Positions 1 to 4,353 of a stretch of 6,894 bases of DNA are shown here, piece by piece. The stretch spans positions 6,993 to 13,886 of the forward strand of contig DEHY01000210.1 in NCBI GenBank assembly GCA_002352185.1, read 5' to 3'. Source of the stretch: Competibacteraceae bacterium UBA2788 (GTDB taxonomy: Bacteria > Pseudomonadota > Gammaproteobacteria > Competibacterales > Competibacteraceae). The notes under the pieces are model-generated. The model was not told the DNA's origin. It saw only the letters and a program-made list of their open reading frames with translations, and did not search any database. How positions within the stretch are numbered: position 1 is the stretch's first letter; each line of letters opens with the position of its first letter. The translations under genes were made by a program, and so were the position numbers.

Positions 1-222
1 CGCCAGCATCATGGCCGGGCCGACGAAATTCAGCGGCAGGCCGAACGCGGCCTGAGCGCGCACCAATAAAGTGGTTGCCAACAGGCCCAGAATGTAGCCG
101 TAACCCAGCGCCAGCGGCCACCCGCCCGCCGTCGCGTCGCGCCACAGAACCCGCAGCCAAAGCGCGCCGACCAGCCAAGGCAATCCCAGCGCCAGCCCCA
201 CCCGCCACCCTTCCATCGTCAT
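1..222 (-). CDS. N-terminal part of a multi-pass membrane protein, function unknown (runs off left edge)
   Basis: The first 74 codons of a gene continue past the left edge of the window. The frame is open from the ATG at 222-220 to base 1. The start is supported by a strong Shine-Dalgarno sequence (AGGA core at 232-229, 6 nt before the ATG) and by a TGATG overlap with the stop of the preceding gene. A second ATG lies two codons later, but its spacing is poorer. The visible protein is very hydrophobic. Probable membrane segments lie at about residues 8-27 and 36-56, and a third begins near residue 62. No signature motif is visible in this fragment. Its place at the end of a glycan operon, coupled to another membrane protein, suggests a polymerase, ligase or GT-C type glycosyltransferase of the inner membrane. 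That is inference from context only, and a flippase or other transporter cannot be excluded. The existence of the gene is well supported; its function is not. Confidence 0.8.
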   Translation of the reverse strand, partial: MTMEGWRVGLALGLPWLVGALWLRVLWRDATAGGWPLALGYGYILGLLATTLLVRAQAAFGLPLNFVGPAMMLA

Positions 223-1418
223 CAACCTTCCTTTACCCGGAACAGCGCGCCCGACGCAGCGGCATACAGCATCTCCGCCGGCAATCGCACCCCCGCGCTT
301 TCCAGCAGTTGACGCTCGTGGTCGTAGCGCACGTCGTTCGGCGGCGTCAGAATCAGCACATAATCGCCGGCGCGCGCTTCGCCTGGATGCGGCAGCCGCC
401 CCAGGCCGGCATACCCGTTATGCGGCAGCAGATGATAGCGGGCGCGTCCGGCCAGAAAGCCGCCGGGATCCGTGCTGACGATCAGCAACCGCGCCGGTTT
501 TTCCGGCAAGCGCTGACGCACCTCCAGCAAAAACCGGTACAACTCGCCATCCAGCGCCGCCAATCGCCGCCCCGTTTCATCCTTGCCGGCGAAGCTTTCC
601 GCCGTTCGCGCCAGCCGCTGGCCCAAATCCCACTGCCAGCGCAGATCCAGCGCCAGCCAGCCAAGCAGGAAGAGCGCAGCGTAGGGCAGCAGCACTCCGG
701 GCGCACGGCGCGGCGGCTGGAACAGCGCGTACAGCGCCGCGCTGAAACCGATCCATAACGCCGTCATCAGCACCGGCGGAAACAGTGCGTTCGCCGGCGC
801 GCCAGCGATGTAATTGATCGAACGCTGGCTCCAGTCCTCGAACGTGGTCCAGTCCTCCACCATCTGGCGCAACAGTTGACCGGTCGTCAGCGGCATCGGT
901 CGCAACTCCAGCCCCCGCACCACCAGCGGTTGCGCCAGCGGCCCGCGCACTACCAAACCGATAGCGATGATCCGGCCTTGCCAACCCGGTTCCGCACTCA
1001 GGTCGAGGACGCCGCCGTCGGCTGAATCGGGCGGCAACACCCGTTCCCGCGTCGTGCGCGGATCATCCAGGGTGGCCCAAACCAGCCGGACTTCATGCTC
1101 CGGTTGCAGCCCGCTGACCTGCCAGGAAAGACGGCGATAAAGAGTGGCCTGGACTCTCCGAACCGCCCCTCGGACGACTGTCAACTCCTGCGGGCCGGGC
1201 TGGCGGATTTCCAGCCCGGCGGCAGTCGGCGCGCCTTGACCGCTGGCGAGTTGCAGGCTGGCGCCGGTCAATACTACGGGGAGCGCTACCTGCGCCAGAC
1301 CGCCGCTCAGGTAAAACAGCAGCAGCGCCACGATCAGCAGCAGAGCGCCGCCTGACGCCGCCAGCATCCACAGTAAAAAAGGCCGCGCCGGGCGACCCAA
1401 AAGTAGCGATTTCGTCAT
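222..1418 (-). CDS. Three-helix membrane protein with large extracytoplasmic domains, function unknown
   Basis: This protein of 398 residues is not one I recognise by name. Membrane segments are predicted by eye at about 15-38, 212-234 and 240-262. The N-terminus carries Lys/Arg, and the short loop between helices 2 and 3 (around 235-240) carries two Arg. The positive-inside rule therefore puts residues about 40-210 and 263-398 outside the cytoplasm. The first outer domain looks beta-rich, and its end (about 148-175) has alternating hydrophobic strands like a carbohydrate-binding jelly roll. The C-terminal domain, with a strand at 309-315, RYHLLPH at 327-333 and GDYVLIL at 351-357, resembles the soluble tail of some membrane glycosyltransferases; both resemblances are impressions. 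The start at 1418 is chosen because it gives an ATGA overlap with the preceding stop. In-frame ATGs at 1427 and 1448 would lengthen the overlap. The stop at 224-222 overlaps the next gene by one base, so this protein probably works with that membrane protein in glycan assembly. Confidence 0.8.
   Translation of the reverse strand: MTKSLLLGRPARPFLLWMLAASGGALLLIVALLLFYLSGGLAQVALPVVLTGASLQLASGQGAPTAAGLEIRQPGPQELTVVRGAVRRVQATLYRRLSWQVSGLQPEHEVRLVWATLDDPRTTRERVLPPDSADGGVLDLSAEPGWQGRIIAIGLVVRGPLAQPLVVRGLELRPMPLTTGQLLRQMVEDWTTFEDWSQRSINYIAGAPANALFPPVLMTALWIGFSAALYALFQPPRRAPGVLLPYAALFLLGWLALDLRWQWDLGQRLARTAESFAGKDETGRRLAALDGELYRFLLEVRQRLPEKPARLLIVSTDPGGFLAGRARYHLLPHNGYAGLGRLPHPGEARAGDYVLILTPPNDVRYDHERQLLESAGVRLPAEMLYAAASGALFRVKEG
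226..234 (-). promoter_or_regulatory. Ribosome binding site of the left-edge membrane protein gene
   Basis: On the minus strand AAAGGAAGG lies just before the ATG at 222, with the AGGA core spaced 6 nt from it. It sits inside the last codons of the upstream gene (the Lys-Glu-Gly end). This selects the ATG at 222 over the one at 216 and supports translational coupling of the two genes. Confidence 0.65.
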
Positions 1419-2428
1419 CCGCGCCATTTCTTCAGTTCGGTTTCGCAATAGCGTTGAAAGGTCCAGGCCGGTCGATAGCCCAGTTCCCGACCGATGCGGG
1501 CCGCGTCATAACAGGCCCAGCCCAGCAGTTTATCCAAGGCGCTCGCCGCTCGCCGTTCCCGCCCCATCAGCCACAGCGCGCCATCCGCCAGCGTGGCTGC
1601 TGCGTGAAGCACGCTCGCTGGCGCCGACCAGCGCGGCACAGGCCGCCCTAACGCCTGGCGAATCATGGCGTACAATTCCCGGCCCGAATACGGCTGCCCG
1701 TCGGTCACGAAATAGCTTTGGCCCGCCGCTGCGGGATGCGCGACAGCCAGCAGAACCGCCTGCGCCACATCGTCCACATGCACCAGCGAGCGGCGGTTGC
1801 CGGTCTCCGGCAGCGGCGGAAACGTACCGTGTTGCACGGCGGCGACCAACCGCGCCAAGTTGCCCTTCATCTCCGGTCCGTAGACCAGCGCCGGTCGCAG
1901 ATTAACTGCGTGTAATCCAGATGCGCGACTCACCGCCAGCACCCGTTCCTCGGCGGCGCGCTTGGCCAGACCGTAGGGCGTTTCCGGCGGCGCATCCCAG
2001 CGTTCATCAACACAACGCGGCCCCGGCTCGCCGACGGCCTTGATGCTGCTGAGAAAAATAAAGCGCTGAACCCCGGATGCGACCGCCGCATCCAGCAGTT
2101 GGAAGGTTCCATGGGCGTTGACCGCCCAGTGCTGATCGGCGAAATCTACGACATCCCCGGCGTCGGCATGAGCGAAACCGGCAGCGTGGATCACGGTGTC
2201 CATCCCGGCGCAGGCGTGCGCCAGGCTGGCGGCATCCGCCAAATCGCCGACAACGGTTTCCAACCCGCTCCCATCGGTCGGAATGGCGCGGCCCGGTCGA
2301 ACCAGCACCCGCACCCGCGCCCCCCGCGCCTGCACCGCCGCAACCAGCCGACGGCCAATGAAGCCGGTTCCGCCAGTCACCAGCACCGGGCGATGCTGAT
2401 AAAAATCCGGCGCTACCACCAGCGCCAC
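1415..2428 (-). CDS. NAD(P)-dependent epimerase/dehydratase, extended SDR family (nucleotide-sugar enzyme)
   Basis: This 337-residue protein has the normal length and layout of an extended short-chain dehydrogenase/reductase acting on nucleotide sugars. The N-terminal Rossmann dinucleotide site is TGGTGFIG at 18-25. Catalytic residues are visible as Ser-Ser at 127-128 and the YxxxK pair Tyr152/Lys156. The substrate side contains a GxxxKGNLARLV-like stretch followed by NRRSLVHVDDV around residues 205-216. That pattern is seen in the WbpV/WreQ group, 4-reductases that finish UDP-N-acetylquinovosamine, and in related 4-epimerases of O-antigen clusters. The family assignment is secure, but the exact reaction is inferred. 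The start is a GTG at 2428, overlapping the previous gene by 16 nt; a GTG at 2419 is an alternative, and neither has a clear Shine-Dalgarno sequence. It is a soluble cytoplasmic enzyme, expected to supply a sugar donor to the glycosyltransferases encoded just upstream. Its stop overlaps the next ATG (ATGA). Confidence 0.9.
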   Translation of the reverse strand: MALVVAPDFYQHRPVLVTGGTGFIGRRLVAAVQARGARVRVLVRPGRAIPTDGSGLETVVGDLADAASLAHACAGMDTVIHAAGFAHADAGDVVDFADQHWAVNAHGTFQLLDAAVASGVQRFIFLSSIKAVGEPGPRCVDERWDAPPETPYGLAKRAAEERVLAVSRASGLHAVNLRPALVYGPEMKGNLARLVAAVQHGTFPPLPETGNRRSLVHVDDVAQAVLLAVAHPAAAGQSYFVTDGQPYSGRELYAMIRQALGRPVPRWSAPASVLHAAATLADGALWLMGRERRAASALDKLLGWACYDAARIGRELGYRPAWTFQRYCETELKKWRG

Positions 2429-3228
2429 CCGTGCCGGTTGAAGAACAGAACCGCCGCCCGCAGAAAAAGGCCAATGTGGCGCAGGCCCTTGCGAGCCGCG
2501 TGACCGCCGAAGTGAACGATGCGCACCGTCGGCACATAGACGATCCGGCTGACGGTCGCCAGCCGCAGGCTCAGATCGAAATCCTCGAAGTACAGGAAAT
2601 AGTCGGGCCGGAAATCCCCGATTCGATTCAGCGCCGCCCGTCGGCAGAGCATGAAACAGCCGCTGGCGATGGGAGGATCCCAGAATGCCGCATCACCGGC
2701 GCCGTCGCGCAGTTCGTAGCGATCCAGCCGGGTTTGGAACCGCCGCCGCAATCCGGCGGGAGCGAAGCCGCGCAACGCCAAATCCAGAACGGTCGGATAG
2801 CGCTTGCACAGGTATTGTCGCCGACCGGCTTCATCCCAGGCCGCCGGAGTCACCCATCCGGCGTCGGGATGCGCGGCCAGAAACGCCAGCCCTTCGCTCA
2901 GCGCATCCTCTTCCAGCAATACGTCGGGGTTGAGGATCAAATGATAATCGCCGTCATGGTTTTTCAGCGCCAGGTTATGGCCCGCGCCATAACCGATGTT
3001 GCCGTGGCCGCTGAGCAGTGCAACGCGAGCGGGCAGCGTGGCGGCGTCCAGCGCCTGTTGCAATGGCTGACGCCAGGCGGTTCCAGGGCCGTTGTCCACC
3101 AGAATCAGGCGCGCCTCGGTCAGCAGCCCCGCCCTGTTGGCATGGCGCAACGCCCGTCCGAGATGATCCAGCACCGTCGCCAGCAGCGCCAAATCGGGTG
3201 AATGGGTAACGATGGAGACGGTAATCAA
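2413..3228 (-). CDS. Family 2 glycosyltransferase (rhamnosyltransferase-like)
   Basis: A GT-A fold inverting glycosyltransferase of 271 residues if started at the TTG at 3228. It transfers a sugar from a nucleotide donor to a growing glycan at the cytoplasmic face of the inner membrane. Visible motifs are the first strand ITVSIVTH at 2-9, LVDNG at 43-47, GNIGYGAGHN at 76-85, the metal-binding LNPD at 99-102, and the late FRPDYFLYFEDFD stretch at 206-218 with the catalytic-type Glu-Asp at 215-216. The TTG start gives a TTGA four-base overlap with the preceding stop and places the first strand at the very N-terminus, as is usual in this family. An ATG at 3255 would add nine residues, making 280. 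Neither start has a good Shine-Dalgarno sequence. The frame is open further upstream to 3591, but that part is out-of-frame sequence of the previous gene. The layout resembles WbbL-type rhamnosyltransferases; donor and acceptor cannot be read from sequence. Confidence 0.9.
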   Translation of the reverse strand: MITVSIVTHSPDLALLATVLDHLGRALRHANRAGLLTEARLILVDNGPGTAWRQPLQQALDAATLPARVALLSGHGNIGYGAGHNLALKNHDGDYHLILNPDVLLEEDALSEGLAFLAAHPDAGWVTPAAWDEAGRRQYLCKRYPTVLDLALRGFAPAGLRRRFQTRLDRYELRDGAGDAAFWDPPIASGCFMLCRRAALNRIGDFRPDYFLYFEDFDLSLRLATVSRIVYVPTVRIVHFGGHAARKGLRHIGLFLRAAVLFFNRHGWRWW

Positions 3229-4199
3229 GCGCCGCCACGCCGCCAGAGCGCCCATAAACCGCGACTCATCATGCGCCGCAACGGCCAGGATGAGAGGCGG
3301 CGGCTGGCCTGAATCACGCGCCGCTGTCGCCAGCACCGTGGCAACCCGCGCAGAGCATCCCACTTGGCCCGCAGCAAGGTGACGCCCTGGCCGCGCAGGG
3401 CGAACCACGCCACCGCGCCCAGATTCAGCAGCAGGTGCTGCGGCAGATAAATCCAGAACAGCAGGCCGGGCATGTTCTTGCAGTAAGTCCAGACCATATT
3501 GCGATGACCGTGGTAGAGCGAGAAGGGGCTGCGCCGCCCCGTCACCGCCGACCCCACATGGAGAACCACGGCATCCGGCACATACCGGCAATGGTGGCCC
3601 AACAGCCGCAGCCGAAACCCCAGATCGATATCCTCAAAATAGCAAAAGTAGTCCGGATCAAAACCGCCGACTTCGAGAAAGGTCGAGCGGCGATACAGCG
3701 CCGCCGCCGCACAGGGGGCAAAAATATCCTCATCGGCGGTTGCGCTGGCGGCTATGCGCCGACCATGACCGCGCCGCCAGGCCAGCCCGCTCACATGATA
3801 GATGTCGCCGGTTCCATCCAGCCGGCTGGGGTCGCCGGCGTCCAGCAACCGGGAACCGAAACTGGCGCAGCCGGGATGGGCCAGCGTTGCCGCCAGCAAC
3901 CGCTCCAGCCAGTCCGGCTTCGGGAAAGCGTCGGGGTTGAGCAAGGCCAGCCATTCCATCCCGTCCGCTCGCTGCGCCGCCAGATTGTTGGCCGCCGCGA
4001 AACCCAGGTTGCGTTCCTGCCGCATCCATTCCACTTCGGGATAGTCGCGCTCCAGCCCATCCGTGGAACCATCCTGGCTGGCGTTGTCCACCACAATCAC
4101 TCGTTCCGGGCGGTGGGTCTGGGCGCGCACATGGCGCAGGCACTCACCAAGGAGAGGCCCGCTGTTGAAATTAACAATAATCACCGCAATTCCAGCCAT
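3225..4199 (-). CDS. Family 2 glycosyltransferase, first gene of the leftward operon
   Basis: A 324-residue GT-A glycosyltransferase of family GT2. The N-terminal strand IAVIIVNFNS at 4-13 is followed by VIVVDNAS at 34-41, RNLGFAAANN at 63-72, the metal/donor site LLNPD at 86-90, the GGFDPDYFCYFEDIDLGFR stretch at 178-196 (Glu-Asp at 189-190), and an Arg-rich tail. A hydrophobic stretch at about 245-270 and the basic C-terminus suggest attachment to the inner membrane, as in WbbL-like rhamnosyltransferases. The ATG at 4199 has a good Shine-Dalgarno sequence (AGGA, 4 nt spacing). The stop TGA at 3227-3225 overlaps the TTG start of the next glycosyltransferase. The two enzymes share the DYF-YFED-D core but differ elsewhere and at the C-terminus, so they are distant paralogues and probably make successive linkages. 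The sugar specificity is unknown. Confidence 0.92.
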   Translation of the reverse strand: MAGIAVIIVNFNSGPLLGECLRHVRAQTHRPERVIVVDNASQDGSTDGLERDYPEVEWMRQERNLGFAAANNLAAQRADGMEWLALLNPDAFPKPDWLERLLAATLAHPGCASFGSRLLDAGDPSRLDGTGDIYHVSGLAWRRGHGRRIAASATADEDIFAPCAAAALYRRSTFLEVGGFDPDYFCYFEDIDLGFRLRLLGHHCRYVPDAVVLHVGSAVTGRRSPFSLYHGHRNMVWTYCKNMPGLLFWIYLPQHLLLNLGAVAWFALRGQGVTLLRAKWDALRGLPRCWRQRRVIQASRRLSSWPLRRMMSRGLWALWRRGGA

Positions 4200-4203
4200 T
4201 CTG

Positions 4204-4207
4204 TCCT
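4204..4207 (-). promoter_or_regulatory. Ribosome binding site for the first glycosyltransferase gene
   Basis: AGGA on the minus strand lies 4 nt before the ATG at 4199. It is the only clear Shine-Dalgarno sequence at the head of the leftward operon and supports that start. Confidence 0.6.
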
Positions 4208-4216
4208 ATTCCACGG

Positions 4217-4222
4217 TCTATA
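4217..4222 (-). promoter_or_regulatory. Weak candidate -10 element for the leftward operon
   Basis: TATAGA on the minus strand matches four of six bases of the sigma-70 -10 consensus. It would start transcription near 4210, leaving a leader of only about 11 nt. No recognisable -35 hexamer lies 16 to 19 nt upstream, so this is a tentative call. The true promoter may lie elsewhere in the gap or inside the divergent gene. Confidence 0.2.
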
Positions 4223-4288
4223 GCCGGTTCCGGGGCAGACCGTTGTCCGGCTGCTCTTACCCAGGTTTCGTGCGATACGGCGATGCCC

Positions 4289-4294
4289 TAGAAT
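4289..4294 (+). promoter_or_regulatory. Candidate -10 element for the RgpF-HAD gene
   Basis: TAGAAT matches five of six bases of the sigma-70 -10 consensus. It would start transcription near 4301, giving a leader of about 53 nt before the ATG at 4354. The hexamer 17 nt upstream (TTTCGT at 4266-4271) is a poor -35 match, so the promoter would be weak or activator-dependent. Confidence 0.3.
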
Positions 4295-4353
4295 AGCCGC
4301 CCGGCCATTACTTGGCACGAGTGACCCTTCCACGATGGCTCCAAATAGTGCGC

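Larger units (their letters stand above)
4200..4353. other. Divergent intergenic region between the leftward operon and the RgpF-HAD gene
   Basis: This 154-base gap is the only non-coding stretch in the window. It must carry the start signals of the plus-strand gene and probably those of the minus-strand operon. It is richer in A and T at its right end than the flanking genes. No JUMPstart/ops element, strong hairpin, terminator or tandem repeat was seen in it. Short CCGG-containing palindromic bits (for example at 4224-4233) are common in GC-rich DNA and are not called. Confidence 0.6.

Noticed and set aside
75..758. Plus-strand open frame of 227 codons opposite the three-helix membrane protein
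   Set aside because: The product is Arg/Pro/Ala/Gln-rich low-complexity sequence. The minus-strand gene has credible helices, overlaps and a ribosome binding site.
2431..3201. Long plus-strand open frame of 256 codons opposite the second glycosyltransferase
   Set aside because: The opposite strand encodes a clear GT2 enzyme with family motifs. The plus-strand product is rich in Gln, Arg and Pro and has no recognisable motif, as expected of an antisense frame in GC-rich DNA.
3256..3591. Extension of the second glycosyltransferase upstream to 3591
   Set aside because: The added residues are out-of-frame sequence of the first glycosyltransferase and carry no transferase features. The first strand of the fold begins only after about residue 120 of that longer frame.
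3435..4223. Long plus-strand open frame of 262 codons opposite the first glycosyltransferase
   Set aside because: It is antisense to a well-supported GT2 gene, of biased composition, with no Shine-Dalgarno sequence or domain.
4294..4345. Rho-independent terminator or hairpin leader before the RgpF-HAD gene
   Set aside because: Only a four-base-pair stem (GCCA with TGGC near 4305-4316) could be found, with no T tract, and no gene reads into the region on the plus strand.
4200..4353. JUMPstart/ops anti-termination element expected in front of some O-antigen operons
   Set aside because: The GGCGGTAGC core was looked for on both strands of the gap and not found.
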